Positions 45,116-54,703 of a stretch of DNA of 64,000 nucleotides are shown piece by piece. The notes under the pieces are model-generated. The model had not been told where the DNA came from. It ran no database searches and saw nothing but the letters and a program-made list of their open reading frames with translations. Source of the DNA: Deltaproteobacteria bacterium. GTDB taxonomy: Bacteria; Desulfobacterota; GWC2-55-46. Position numbers and translations under genes: made by a program. How positions within the stretch are numbered: position 1 is the stretch's first letter; each line of letters begins with the position of its first letter. The stretch is from positions 18,744 to 82,743 of the forward strand of contig JACRET010000004.1 of assembly GCA_016218105.1 (NCBI GenBank), given 5' to 3'.

Positions 45116-45814
45116 GTGAGCAGAATCCTTGTTATCCAGCATGTGGCGCATGAAGGGCTCGGAACCATTGCCCCCTTTTTAAATGAGTTTGATATCGATT
45201 TTCTCAAGGTCTACGAGGCAGGGAAGATCAATGCCGCGCCGGAAGGATATTCGGCGCTCGTCGTTATGGGCGGGCCGATGGGGGTTTATGAGGAGGATAA
45301 ATACCCTTTCATAAAAGACGAGCTGAGGCTCATTGAGGCGGCGCTTAAGGAAGGCGTTCCGGTACTCGGCATCTGCCTGGGAGCCCAGCTCCTGGCCAGG
45401 GCGGCGGGGGCCGAAGTTTATAAAGGCAAGGCAAAGGAGATCGGCTGGTACAAGGTAAGGCTCTCGGAAGAGGGATTGCAGGACAGGCTCTTGCTGGGAC
45501 TGCCGGAGGAGTTTACGGTCTTTCAGTGGCACGGGGATACCTTTGACATCCCAAAGAACGGGGTATGCCTCGCCTCGTCAGACCTTTTCCTGAACCAGAT
45601 AATAAAGGTCGGCAAAAACGCGTACGGGTTTCAGTTCCACCTTGAGGTGACTGAGAAGATGATAGCGGAGTGGATCGAGATAAATACCGATGAGCTTAAG
45701 GCATTGAAGGAGATAGACGCCACTAAGATCATAAAAGAGACGCCGGAGAATATACAGTCCCTCCGTATGCTCGGCAATTCGGTATTCGGAAAATTCAGGA
45801 GGCTGATTGATTAA
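45116..45814 (+). CDS. Class I glutamine amidotransferase-like protein
   Basis: 232 residues, stand-alone GATase-1 domain related to the GMP synthase amidotransferase. Seen: the oxyanion strand VVMGGPMGVYEED, the nucleophile elbow LGICLGAQLLA (catalytic Cys) and FQFHLEVT (catalytic His and Glu). GTG 45116 follows GAGGAGA. It lies between the NasT-like gene (44 bp) and the ammonium operon, so its substrate may be glutamine or a gamma-glutamyl compound linked to nitrogen control. This is inference; free GATase-1 proteins of this type are mostly uncharacterised. Confidence 0.82.
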   Translation: MSRILVIQHVAHEGLGTIAPFLNEFDIDFLKVYEAGKINAAPEGYSALVVMGGPMGVYEEDKYPFIKDELRLIEAALKEGVPVLGICLGAQLLARAAGAEVYKGKAKEIGWYKVRLSEEGLQDRLLLGLPEEFTVFQWHGDTFDIPKNGVCLASSDLFLNQIIKVGKNAYGFQFHLEVTEKMIAEWIEINTDELKALKEIDATKIIKETPENIQSLRMLGNSVFGKFRRLID

Positions 45815-45825
45815 TAGGCAATCAG

Positions 45826-45842
45826 TGCCTGTAATTGAGGCA
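45826..45842 (+). promoter_or_regulatory. Candidate NtrC binding site
   Basis: TGCCTGTAATTGAGGCA is an inverted repeat with TGC and GCA separated by 11 bases, the spacing of the NtrC consensus TGCACC-N5-GGTGCA. It lies about 85 bp upstream of the predicted sigma-54 start. Confidence 0.4.
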
Positions 45843-45892
45843 GGTTAAGGGGCTAAGCGAAAAAAAGGCTTGTATTTATAAGGTTTTTTCAT

Positions 45893-45908
45893 TGGCATTA
45901 AAGTTGCA
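45893..45908 (+). promoter_or_regulatory. Sigma-54 promoter of the porin-amt-glnB operon
   Basis: TGGCATTAAAGTTGCA: GG (45894) and GC (45906) are 12 apart, with TTGCA at -12 and one change in TGGCAC. The start is predicted near 45918, which puts both hexaloop hairpins and the first terminator in the leader. Confidence 0.78.
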
Positions 45909-45919
45909 AAACACATCAG

Positions 45920-45952
45920 CGTACACGTTGGTATGGTTACAATGATGTAACC
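45920..45952 (+). promoter_or_regulatory. Tandem hexaloop hairpins, likely ANTAR antitermination target, unit 1
   Basis: Hairpin 1: CGTAC-ACGTTG-GTATG (45920-45935, with one G-T pair). Hairpin 2: GGTTAC-AATGAT-GTAACC (45935-45952). Both have six-base loops closed by TAC/GTA. Loop 2 has A at position 1 and G at position 4, the ANTAR consensus. They abut and precede the terminator by 28 nt. Confidence 0.65.
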
Positions 45953-45980
45953 CTGATTAAAAGAAGAAATGGGTCAAGGC

Positions 45981-46015
45981 AAAGGCGCCTTTCCTTACAG
46001 GGGGGCGCCTTTTTT
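45981..46015 (+). terminator. Leader attenuator 1 (before the porin-like gene)
   Basis: AAAGGCGCC (45981-45989) pairs with GGCGCCTTT (46004-46012) and a T run follows. It is preceded by GGC, forming the shared GGCAAAGGCGCC block. It lies inside the leader, about 60 nt before the start codon. Confidence 0.85.
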
Positions 46016-46073
46016 AAATCCCCCCTCGGTTGTAAAAACAAAAAAAAGAAAAAGCAGAGAGGGAGGAGTAGAG

Positions 46074-46820
46074 ATGAAGATGAAGAAGCTGGCGGCAGCG
46101 GTAATTACAACAGGCACTTTGGTCCTTTCATGCGGCATGGCGGAAGCGACGCCATCGACCCACATCTGGTCGCCTTCTACGGACGTCCAGGCTTATGGAG
46201 TATTTCACCTTACAAGCGATATATATATCCCGGTCGATAAGCCCGCCGGAACCAGGCCCGGTACGATAACCAACCTGGGCCTCACTACAGGCGTCCTTCC
46301 TTTCGAGAAGTTAAACGCTGAAGTCGGGTTCGATCATATAGAAGGCAGCTATCCTTTTTTCCTGAACGCCAAGGTCGGGATACCTGAGAACGCATATGGC
46401 GAGTTTTTCCCGGCGCTTGCGATAGGCGGGTATTCAATCGGCACAAAAAACGACGCGACCGATTATAACATTTACTACGCAAAGGCCGCCAAGACCGTAG
46501 GCAAGCTCGGCAGGTTCTCGGTCGGATATTACACAGGCAACGACAAGCTCCTCGTCGATGAGAACGGAAACCCGGACGAGAGCGGGGTGCTTCTCTGCTG
46601 GGAGCGCACCTTGAGCGAGATCTCAGAAAACCTTTGGGTCTCTGTTGACTATATGGGTGGCGACAGCAACTTCGGAGCCTTGAGCTACGGCTTTGCATGG
46701 AAGTTCGCTCCAAATACATCGGTCATATTCGGATATGTAGACCAGAACAACGACAACCTGAACCCCGGCGACACATTCACGGTGCAGGCGGACATAGATT
46801 TTAACGTCTTTGGCAAATAA
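46074..46820 (+). CDS. Outer-membrane porin-like protein of the ammonium operon
   Basis: 248 residues from ATG 46074, chosen for the GGGAGGAG ribosome site and the signal peptide MKMKKLAAAVITTGTLVLSC ... MAEA. The mature part alternates polar and hydrophobic residues with Gly/Asn turns (NLGLTTGVLPFEKLNAEVGF, FALAIGGYSIG-type strands, NLWVSVDYMGGDSN, SVIFGYVDQNNDN), as in a small beta-barrel, and ends ADIDFNVFGK. It is the first gene after the sigma-54 promoter and the first attenuator, followed by amt1, so it may admit ammonium, nitrite or small nitrogen compounds. Family not recognised. A GC-rich hairpin region (46840-46895) separates it from amt1. Confidence 0.72.
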   Translation: MKMKKLAAAVITTGTLVLSCGMAEATPSTHIWSPSTDVQAYGVFHLTSDIYIPVDKPAGTRPGTITNLGLTTGVLPFEKLNAEVGFDHIEGSYPFFLNAKVGIPENAYGEFFPALAIGGYSIGTKNDATDYNIYYAKAAKTVGKLGRFSVGYYTGNDKLLVDENGNPDESGVLLCWERTLSEISENLWVSVDYMGGDSNFGALSYGFAWKFAPNTSVIFGYVDQNNDNLNPGDTFTVQADIDFNVFGK

Positions 46821-46927
46821 TTTTTAAAAGAGCTGTAAAGAGAGACGGGCGCCGGCAGAGCCGCCCACCGGCCCTTCGGGGCGGCCCCGCTCTCTGATCA
46901 AAGTTGATCGAAGGAGGATGTGGAAAG

Positions 46928-48253
46928 ATGGAATGGAGTTTCAGCTGCACGATGGTTCGGTTTTTAACAGGCAAGGGGTTCAAGGTGGCGGCATTAATAT
47001 TTATAATGCAGGCGATTCTGGTCCCGTTCGCCGGAGCCTCGGAAGTCGCCGCGGCGGCCATAGACAAGGCCGACACCGCATGGGTGATGATATCCACGGC
47101 GATGGTAATGTTCATGATCCCCGGGCTTGCTATATTCTACGCCGGGATGACTCGGAAAAAGAACGTGTTAAGCACCATGATGCAGAGCTTTTTTCTGCTC
47201 TGCCTCATATCCATACAGTGGGTGCTCTGGGGTTACACATTAAGCTTTGGCCCTGATATCAACGGGTTGATCGGAGGACTTGATTTCCTGGGGCTTGAAA
47301 ATGTCGGGGTAGAGGCAAAGGGCACGATACCCCACCTGGTATTCATGATGTTCCAGGGGATGTTCGCGGCGATCACCGTAGCCCTCATAACAGGGGCGTT
47401 CGCCGAAAGGATAAAATTTTCAGCGGTCATTATTTTCAGCCTGCTCTGGGCTACTCTCATATACGACCCGCTCTGCCATTGGGTATGGGGCGGAGGATGG
47501 CTGCAGAAGCTGGGCGTCCTTGATTTCGCGGGCGGCATAGTAGTCCACATAAGCTGCGGCCTTTCGGCCCTCGTGGCCGCCATCTACGTAGGGAAGAGGA
47601 GGGGGTTCCCGAGGGAGCTTATGCCTCCGCATAACCTGACCCTTACGGTAATAGGGATGGGGATACTCTGGTTCGGATGGTTCGGGTTCAACGCGGGCAG
47701 CGCCCTTGCGAGCGACGGCGTGGCGGCAATGGCCTTCGTCACGACCAACACGGCGGCCGCCGCCGGGACGATAACCTGGGCCTTCATCGAGTGGGGGCAC
47801 AGGGGCAAACCCACGATGCTCGGGGCGATGTCCGGTGCGGTAGCCGGGCTCGGCTCCATAACCCCAGCTGCGGGCTTCGTAACGCCGGGCGCAGCGATAC
47901 TCATAGGCATAGCCGGCGGTCTGCTCTGCTACGTAGCCGTTACGATAATTAAGCCCAAATTGAGCTACGATGACACGCTGGACGTATTCGGCATTCATGG
48001 GATAGCCGGCACATGGGGAACGATCGCTACAGGCATCTTCGCTTCTATCGGGGCAAAGGGGCTTCTTCAGGGGAACCCAGCGCAGCTTAAATCCCAGGTG
48101 ATCGGCGCCCTGGTGACTGTAGCCCTGTCGGTCGTTGGCACGTATATACTCCTTAAGATAGTAGACCTCGTCATAGGCATCAGGGTCTCTCCGGAAGAAG
48201 AGATGGAGGGCCTGGACATATCGCAGCACGAGGAGAGCGGGTATACCCTGTAA
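46928..48253 (+). CDS. amt: Ammonium transporter Amt 1
   Basis: 441 residues, about eleven membrane helices plus an N-terminal signal-like segment (LIFIMQAILVPFAGASEV). Amt landmarks: MTRKKNVLSTMMQ, AFAERIKFSA, DFAGGIVVHISCGLSAL (first pore His), WFGWFGFNAGSAL, and VFGIHGIAGTWG (second pore His). The tail ISPEEEMEGLDISQHEESGY type is the PII-responsive end. ATG 46928 is used because GAAGGAGGA lies 9 nt upstream; an overlapping ATG at 46918 in another frame is inside that ribosome site. It conducts NH4+/NH3 into the cell. It is the partner of the porin-like gene in unit 1. Confidence 0.95.
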   Translation: MEWSFSCTMVRFLTGKGFKVAALIFIMQAILVPFAGASEVAAAAIDKADTAWVMISTAMVMFMIPGLAIFYAGMTRKKNVLSTMMQSFFLLCLISIQWVLWGYTLSFGPDINGLIGGLDFLGLENVGVEAKGTIPHLVFMMFQGMFAAITVALITGAFAERIKFSAVIIFSLLWATLIYDPLCHWVWGGGWLQKLGVLDFAGGIVVHISCGLSALVAAIYVGKRRGFPRELMPPHNLTLTVIGMGILWFGWFGFNAGSALASDGVAAMAFVTTNTAAAAGTITWAFIEWGHRGKPTMLGAMSGAVAGLGSITPAAGFVTPGAAILIGIAGGLLCYVAVTIIKPKLSYDDTLDVFGIHGIAGTWGTIATGIFASIGAKGLLQGNPAQLKSQVIGALVTVALSVVGTYILLKIVDLVIGIRVSPEEEMEGLDISQHEESGYTL

Positions 48254-48265
48254 GACTGAAGTTTA

Positions 48266-48311
48266 GCGGGCGTTAAACCCGCATCTTAAATAGACGGTAC
48301 AGCGCTGTACC
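48266..48311 (+). promoter_or_regulatory. Hairpin pair before attenuator 2, likely ANTAR target, unit 2
   Basis: Hairpin 1: GCGGG-CGTTAAA-CCCGC (48266-48282, seven-base loop, not canonical). Hairpin 2: GGTAC-AGCGCT-GTACC (48296-48311), a six-base loop with A1 and G4 closed by TAC/GTA. Confidence 0.6.
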
Positions 48312-48325
48312 GCGCGTAATAAGGC

Positions 48326-48381
48326 AAAGGCGCCTTTTTGAGGGGTTAGAATATCCTCATCAAGGCGCCTTTGTATTTTTT
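48326..48381 (+). terminator. Attenuator 2 (between amt1 and glnB1)
   Basis: AAAGGCGCC (48326-48334) and GGCGCCTTT (48364-48372) enclose an inner TGAGG/CCTCA stem; a T-rich run follows. It carries the shared GGCAAAGGCGCC block and ends right before the glnB1 ribosome site. Confidence 0.85.
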
Positions 48382-48383
48382 AA

Positions 48384-48737
<354 letters not shown>

Positions 48738-48804
48738 GATTACGGGGGAGTTTCGATCTGAGATCCCATAAGGTGTTTGCCGAAAAAAGTAGACTGGAGG
48801 AAGT

Positions 48805-50121
48805 ATGCTGAAGAAGATAGCGCTAATGATGTTTATTTACCTGCTTATGCCGCTTGCGGCTTTTGCGGAGGAGGCGGCGGCCTCTGCGCCGAAGATAGAT
48901 ACTGGAGATACGGCATGGGTGCTCACGTCGACCGCCCTGGTGCTTCTTATGACGGCTCCCGGGCTCGCGCTCTTTTACTCGGGTATGGTAAGAAGGAAAA
49001 ACGTGCTTGGCACAATAATGCAGAGCTTCGTAATACTCTGCGTCATAAGCGTTCAATGGGTGCTTTGGGGATACAGCGTTTCATTCGGCCCTGACAAATG
49101 GGGGCTCTTCGGCGGGCTTGAATGGGTAGGCCTGAACGGGGTCGGGCTTGAGCCGTACCCTGATTACTCCGCTACCATCCCGCACCAGGCGTTCATGATC
49201 TTTCAGATGATGTTCGCTGTCATAACGCCGGCCCTTATAGCGGGGGCGTTCGCGGAGAGGATGAAGTTCAGCGCCTTCCTGGTATTCACGATCCTCTGGT
49301 CTACTTTCGTATACGACCCTATCGCCCACTGGGTATGGGGCATCGGCGGCTGGCTGAGGGCTCTCGGCGCGCTTGATTTCGCGGGCGGAACCGTCGTCCA
49401 CATAAGCTCAGGGATATCGGCCCTCGCCACGGCGCTTTATATCGGCAAGAGAAAAGGCTTTATGACGGACGTTATGGCACCGCATAACCTGCCTTTGACT
49501 GTGATAGGCGCGGGCCTCTTGTGGTTCGGCTGGTTCGGGTTCAACGCAGGAAGCGCCTTGGGCGCGAACGGCCTCGCCACTTCAGCCTTCGTCGTCACCA
49601 ACACGGCGGCCGCGGCGGCCGCTGTGTCATGGATGATAGTTGAATGGGCGCACAGGGGAAAGCCGACGCTCCTGGGACTGGCCTCGGGGCTGGTCGCGGG
49701 GCTCGTCTCGATAACCCCGGCATCGGGTTTCGTAGGCCCGGTCTCGGCGATCATACTGGGTCTCCTTGCCGGTGTGATATGCTATGTCTCCGTCAGCTTC
49801 ATAAAGCCGCTCCTTAAATACGACGACTCGCTCGACGCCTTCGGTATCCACGGGGTGGGGGGCATATGGGGCGCGCTCGCAACAGGCCTCTTCGCGACGG
49901 TGGCGATAAACTCCGCTGGCGCGGACGGCCTCTTTTTCGGCAGCGCGGCGCTCCTCTGGAAACAGGTGATAGCGATAGTTGTCAGCGGCGGGTACTCGTT
50001 CATAGTGACCCTTATAATACTTAAGATAGTGGATATGACGATAGGCCTGAGGGTCTGCCAGGAAGACGAGGTAATGGGGCTTGACCTCACACAGCACAGC
50101 GAGAACGGATATAACCTGTAA
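48805..50121 (+). CDS. amt: Ammonium transporter Amt 2
   Basis: 438 residues. Signal-like first helix (MLKKIALMMFIYLLMPLAAF), then the Amt fold: MVRRKNVLGTIMQ, AFAERMKFSA, DFAGGTVVHISSGISAL (first pore His), WFGWFGFNAGSAL, DAFGIHGVGGIWG (second pore His), and the PII-responsive tail ending DLTQHSENGYNL. It is a close relative of Amt 1 and probably arose by duplication. GGAGGA precedes ATG 48805. It follows glnB1 by 67 bp without a terminator, so the two share attenuator 2. Confidence 0.95.
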   Translation: MLKKIALMMFIYLLMPLAAFAEEAAASAPKIDTGDTAWVLTSTALVLLMTAPGLALFYSGMVRRKNVLGTIMQSFVILCVISVQWVLWGYSVSFGPDKWGLFGGLEWVGLNGVGLEPYPDYSATIPHQAFMIFQMMFAVITPALIAGAFAERMKFSAFLVFTILWSTFVYDPIAHWVWGIGGWLRALGALDFAGGTVVHISSGISALATALYIGKRKGFMTDVMAPHNLPLTVIGAGLLWFGWFGFNAGSALGANGLATSAFVVTNTAAAAAAVSWMIVEWAHRGKPTLLGLASGLVAGLVSITPASGFVGPVSAIILGLLAGVICYVSVSFIKPLLKYDDSLDAFGIHGVGGIWGALATGLFATVAINSAGADGLFFGSAALLWKQVIAIVVSGGYSFIVTLIILKIVDMTIGLRVCQEDEVMGLDLTQHSENGYNL

Positions 50122-50178
50122 GTCCAGTCCGTTGGTTCAGGGAGGCAGAGAGGGTTGAACTGAAAATCACAAGTGAGC

Positions 50179-50228
50179 AGGGCCTGTAAAAAGGCCCTCT
50201 CAAGATGGCCGTTACGCGGCAGTAACGG
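50179..50228 (+). promoter_or_regulatory. Tandem hexaloop hairpins, likely ANTAR target, unit 3
   Basis: Hairpin 1: AGGGCCT-GTAAAA-AGGCCCT (50179-50198). Hairpin 2: CCGTTAC-GCGGCA-GTAACGG (50209-50228). Both have perfect 7-bp stems and six-base loops. Loop 2 keeps G4 and the TAC/GTA closure but has G in place of A at position 1. Confidence 0.58.
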
Positions 50229-50236
50229 ACAAGGGC

Positions 50237-50649
<413 letters not shown>

Positions 50650-50682
50650 AGGGAACAAGGCATTATTCCAAGGAGGTTGTAT

Positions 50683-52185
50683 ATGTTCAAAAAAATCTTT
50701 TTATTGATTGTTCTGCTCTTCGGTTTCCTCTCGCCGGTAGCTTCATTCGGCGAGGAGGCGGTACAAGGCGCGGCGATACAGCAGGCGCCCGCCGCAGTCG
50801 AGGCGCAGGCCCCTCTGGCGGCTGAAGCGCCGGGGCCAAAGCTTGAAGAGACCGTTACGGTTAACAAGGTAGCCCTTGACACGGTCTGGGTTCTCGTCGC
50901 CGCGTTTTTGGTCTTCTGGATGAACGCCGGGTTCGCGCTAGTCGAATCAGGCCTCTGCAGGGCAAAGAACACCGTAAATATACTAGCCAAAAACTTCGTA
51001 GTCTTCGCCATCGCCTCCATAGCCTTCTACATAATAGGCTGGGGCCTCATGTTCGGCGACGGCAACCCGTTTTTCGGCACTGAGGGGCTTTTCATGCTCC
51101 ACGGCGCGGATAACAGCCCGGCGACGGGAGACGCATACAAAGGCGTCTACTCCTCGATGAACTGGACGGGCGTGCCGCTTTACGCCAAGTTCTTCTTCCA
51201 GCTCGTATTCGCCGGGACGGCCGCAACGATAGTGTCCGGAGCTGTGGCTGAGAGGATCAAGTTCCTGAGCTTCATAGTATTCTCGTTTATAATAGTCGGT
51301 TTCATATACCCTGTGATCGGCCACTGGATCTGGGGCGGCGGGTGGCTCGCGAAGCTGGGCATGTTTGACTTCGCGGGATCAAGCGTTGTCCACTCCGTAG
51401 GCGGATGGGCGGCGCTTGCCGGCATAATAGTCCTCGGTCCGAGGCTCGGCAAGTACAGAAAAGACGGCAAGATCAACCCCATACCCGGCCACAACATGTC
51501 AATGGCGACCCTGGGCGCGTTGATACTCTGGCTCGGGTGGTTCGGTTTCAACCCCGGCTCGACGATGGCGGCTGACGCCAACGCGATAGCCCGCGTCGCG
51601 CTTACGACCAACATGGCCGCAGCCGCCGCGACCCTGACCGCCACCATTACGGCATGGCTCCTTATCGGCAAGCCCGATCTTTCGATGATACTTAACGGCA
51701 CCCTCGCGGGCCTTGTAGCCGTAACCGCGCCCTGCGCCTTCATAAGCGTTGAGAGCTCTCTCATAATAGGCCTTGTGGCAGGGGTGCTTGTAGTCGTGGC
51801 GGTACTGTTCTTTGATAAGATCAAGCTCGACGACCCCGTAGGCGCCCTCTCGGTTCACCTTGTAAACGGCGTCTTCGGAACGCTCGCGCTGGGGCTTTTC
51901 GCGGAGGACAGGTTCATGCCCGGCACCACCGGCAACGGCCTCTTTTTCGGAGGCTCCAAGCTTTTTGCCTCACAGCTTGCGGGAGTAGTCGGCGTCGGCG
52001 TATTTACCTTTGTTGTCAGCATCATAGCCTGGTATGTGATCAAAGCCGTTATCGGCTTAAGGGTAAGCCAGGAAGAGGAGATGATCGGCCTCGACATCGG
52101 TGAGCATGGGGCGGAGGCGTACCATATAGAGCCGGGCGAGACATACCCTGTCATAAGGACGGAAGAAAGGCTCAAGCCGCTGTAA
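50683..52185 (+). CDS. amt: Ammonium transporter Amt 3, divergent type
   Basis: 500 residues, longer than Amt 1 and 2. A signal peptide (MFKKIFLLIVLLFGFLSPVA) and an Ala/Pro/Glu-rich exported linker of about 40 residues precede the channel. Landmarks: VESGLCRAKNTVNILAKNF, AVAERIKFLSF, DFAGSSVVHSVGGWAAL (first pore His), WLGWFGFNPGSTM, and SVHLVNGVFGTLALGLF (second pore His). The tail is extended past the usual end (EHGAEAYHIEPGETYPVIRT). The sequence type resembles cyanobacterial and archaeal Amt proteins more than its two neighbours, so it was probably acquired separately. ATG 50683 follows AAGGAGG by 6 nt. Confidence 0.94.
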   Translation: MFKKIFLLIVLLFGFLSPVASFGEEAVQGAAIQQAPAAVEAQAPLAAEAPGPKLEETVTVNKVALDTVWVLVAAFLVFWMNAGFALVESGLCRAKNTVNILAKNFVVFAIASIAFYIIGWGLMFGDGNPFFGTEGLFMLHGADNSPATGDAYKGVYSSMNWTGVPLYAKFFFQLVFAGTAATIVSGAVAERIKFLSFIVFSFIIVGFIYPVIGHWIWGGGWLAKLGMFDFAGSSVVHSVGGWAALAGIIVLGPRLGKYRKDGKINPIPGHNMSMATLGALILWLGWFGFNPGSTMAADANAIARVALTTNMAAAAATLTATITAWLLIGKPDLSMILNGTLAGLVAVTAPCAFISVESSLIIGLVAGVLVVVAVLFFDKIKLDDPVGALSVHLVNGVFGTLALGLFAEDRFMPGTTGNGLFFGGSKLFASQLAGVVGVGVFTFVVSIIAWYVIKAVIGLRVSQEEEMIGLDIGEHGAEAYHIEPGETYPVIRTEERLKPL

Positions 52186-52213
52186 ACCGGCGTAGAAAGG
52201 TTTGAAAATGGCA

Positions 52214-52252
52214 AAGGCGCCTCGGCCAAAGCCGGGGCGCCTTCTGTTTTTC
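52214..52252 (+). terminator. Attenuator 4 (between amt3 and nirB)
   Basis: AAGGCGCCTCGGC-CAAA-GCCGGGGCGCCTT, a 13-bp stem followed by a T-rich tract. It shares the GGCAAAGGCGCC block. I find no clear hexaloop hairpin in the 28 bp between the amt3 stop codon and this stem. Confidence 0.82.
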
Positions 52253-52279
52253 AGTGGTTTATAAAAAAGGGGGGAGGCT

Positions 52280-54703
52280 ATGAGGGATAAAAACAAAACA
52301 GGAGAAAAGCTCGTCGTCATAGGTAACGGCATGGCCGGGACCGCGTGCCTTGAAGAGATATACAAGCTTGGCCCGTCGCGCTTCGATGTGACCGTATTCG
52401 GGGCCGAGAGGCACAATTATAACAGAGTGCTTCTGGCCCAGGTGCTTACCGGAGAGAAGTCCCTTAACGATATCACGCTTCATAATAAGGCATGGTATGA
52501 GGAGAGGGGGATAAAGCTCCACACCGGTGAAAAGGTGGTGGAGATAAAAAGGAAGAGCAGGAAGGCGGTGACTGAGAGCGGCCTGGAGGTGCCTTATGAC
52601 AAGCTCATTTTCGCGACCGGCGCGCTGCCTCTTATGCCACCGATTCCGGGCATGGATAAGGAAGGGATATTGCCCTTCAGGAACATGGATGATTGCCACA
52701 GGATCGTGGCGCTCGCCCGGGCCGGAGGGAAGGCCGCGGTAATAGGAGGGGGGCTTCTGGGGCTTGAGGCGGCATGGGCGCTTAAACGGCTCGGGATGGA
52801 GGTCACGCTCATACACCTCATGGACAAGCTCATGGAAAGACAGCTGGACAGCCTTGCGAGCGCCTTTTTAAAAGATGATATCGAGAAAGCCGGGATCAGC
52901 GTATTGCTCAACAAGGAGACCAGGGAGTTTTCAGGCAATGGGAGGGTAGAGGGGCTGGATTTCAAGGACGGGTCATCCATTCCAGCTGATCTGGCCGTGA
53001 TATCCATAGGCATAAGGCCCAACGCCGTGCTTGCCGCTTCTTCAGGCATATACTGCCGTAAGGGGATAGTCGTAAGCGATTGCATGCAGACGTATGACCC
53101 CGCTGTGTTCGCCATAGGCGAGTGCGTTGAGCATAGAAATACTACGTTCGGGCTCGTAGGGCCGATATTCGAGCAGGCGAGGGTAGTCGCGAACCATCTG
53201 GCGGGAGACGGCCGCCTTGTATTCAAGCCGCAGCCCGCTTCGACGAGGCTTAAAATCCCCGGCATAGAGCTCTACTCAGCCGGAGAGATAAACTCGAAAA
53301 CCGGGGCGGATTCGGCGGATTCGATAGAGTACCTCGACAAAGGGGCAAGAACATATAAGAGGCTCGTTATAGATGAGGGCAGGCTTAAAGGCATAATCCT
53401 GTACGGGGATACTTCCGATGGGCCGAGGCTCTTCTCCTCGCTTTTGGACGGCGAGGATATCTCGGGAAAAAGAAGCGCTCTGCTCCTCGGGGGCGGCGCG
53501 CAACCCGGCGCCCCGTCCATCGAGGCTATACCGGATAACGCTATCGTATGCGGCTGTAACGGCGTCACCAAAAAAATGATAGTGGACGCCATCGAGAAAA
53601 AAGGGCTCTTTACCCGGGAGGATGTGGTCAAGGAGACAAAGGCGTCCGGCTCGTGCGGAGGCTGTGCCGGTGTGGTCGACAGGATACTGGAGTCCACGCT
53701 CGGGTCTAACTTTCAATCCAAGGCAAAGGCCGCTAACCTTTGCGAGTGCACGAAATATACGAGGGACGACGTCATAAAAAACATAAAAGAGAAGGGGCTT
53801 AAATCTGTAAGGGACGTGATGGACACGCTCGGCTGGGAGACGGTCGGATGTTCCACGTGCAGGCCCGCGCTCAACTATTATGTCTCTCTTGTCTGGCCGG
53901 ATGGCTCTGAGGATGACATAACCTCAAGGCTTGTAAATGAGCGCTCTCACGCGAATATCCAAAAGGACGGGACGTTCTCCGTTGTTCCGAGGATGTACGG
54001 CGGGATAGCCGATCCTGCGGAGCTTAAAAGAATAGCTGAGGCGGCCTTGAAATACGAAGTGCCTCTGGTGAAGATAACCGGCGGCCAGCGCATCGCCTTG
54101 ATCGGCGTTAAAAAAGACGATCTCGAAGAAGTCTGGAAAGACCTTGATATGCCGTCGGGGTACGCTTACGCCAAGGCTCTTCGTACAGTAAAGACCTGCG
54201 TGGGCTCAGGCTACTGCAGATTCGGCACGCAGGATTCCCTGGGTTTTGGGATAGAGCTTGAAAAGTATTTCGAGGGCTTATGGATGCCGGCGAAGGTCAA
54301 GATGGGCGTAAGCGGGTGCCCCAGGAGCTGCGCGGAGTCGTCGATAAAGGATATTGGCGTGATTGGCGTGACAGGGGCCTGGGATATATACGCTGGTGGA
54401 TGCGGAGGCATCGAACTCAAGGGCGGGGAAAAGCTTTGTACGGTAAAGACCGAAGAAGAGGCGTTGGACATTATAGCGGCTTTTGTGCAGCTCTACAGGG
54501 AAGAGGCCCACTACGGCGAAAGAACGTTTAAGTGGATCGGAAGGATGGGTATGGGCGCCCTGAGAAAGGCTGTTGTAGAGGACGTTGAAAACAGGGGAAG
54601 GCTTAAGGAACGGCTCGATAAGGCAAGGGAGAAAGCGGCGGATCCCTGGGAGGCAAAGGTCTCGTCATCAGGGAAACAGGGAGGCAGACGTGTCCTTCAT
54701 TGA
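52280..54703 (+). CDS. nirB: NADH-dependent nitrite reductase, large subunit
   Basis: Siroheme enzyme reducing nitrite to ammonium with NADH in the cytoplasm. 807 residues. Domains: FAD/NAD pyridine nucleotide-disulphide oxidoreductase (VVIGNGMAGTACLEEI, AVIGGGLLGLEAAWAL), two BFD-like [2Fe-2S] domains (CGCNGVTKK...CGGC and CECTKYTRD...CSTC), the ferredoxin-like half domain, and the siroheme/[4Fe-4S] domain with TCVGSGYCRFG and SGCPRSCAES supplying the four cysteines. It ends with a basic tail. GGGGGGA precedes ATG 52280. No nirD small subunit follows: the next gene is convergent and overlaps by 7 bp. It forms unit 4 of the island. Confidence 0.94.
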   Translation: MRDKNKTGEKLVVIGNGMAGTACLEEIYKLGPSRFDVTVFGAERHNYNRVLLAQVLTGEKSLNDITLHNKAWYEERGIKLHTGEKVVEIKRKSRKAVTESGLEVPYDKLIFATGALPLMPPIPGMDKEGILPFRNMDDCHRIVALARAGGKAAVIGGGLLGLEAAWALKRLGMEVTLIHLMDKLMERQLDSLASAFLKDDIEKAGISVLLNKETREFSGNGRVEGLDFKDGSSIPADLAVISIGIRPNAVLAASSGIYCRKGIVVSDCMQTYDPAVFAIGECVEHRNTTFGLVGPIFEQARVVANHLAGDGRLVFKPQPASTRLKIPGIELYSAGEINSKTGADSADSIEYLDKGARTYKRLVIDEGRLKGIILYGDTSDGPRLFSSLLDGEDISGKRSALLLGGGAQPGAPSIEAIPDNAIVCGCNGVTKKMIVDAIEKKGLFTREDVVKETKASGSCGGCAGVVDRILESTLGSNFQSKAKAANLCECTKYTRDDVIKNIKEKGLKSVRDVMDTLGWETVGCSTCRPALNYYVSLVWPDGSEDDITSRLVNERSHANIQKDGTFSVVPRMYGGIADPAELKRIAEAALKYEVPLVKITGGQRIALIGVKKDDLEEVWKDLDMPSGYAYAKALRTVKTCVGSGYCRFGTQDSLGFGIELEKYFEGLWMPAKVKMGVSGCPRSCAESSIKDIGVIGVTGAWDIYAGGCGGIELKGGEKLCTVKTEEEALDIIAAFVQLYREEAHYGERTFKWIGRMGMGALRKAVVEDVENRGRLKERLDKAREKAADPWEAKVSSSGKQGGRRVLH

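Noticed and set aside
46918..47256. Overlapping frame starting at ATG 46918, ten bases before amt1
   Set aside because: Its ATG lies within the amt1 ribosome site, and the translation shows no family features while the amt1 frame is clearly coding.
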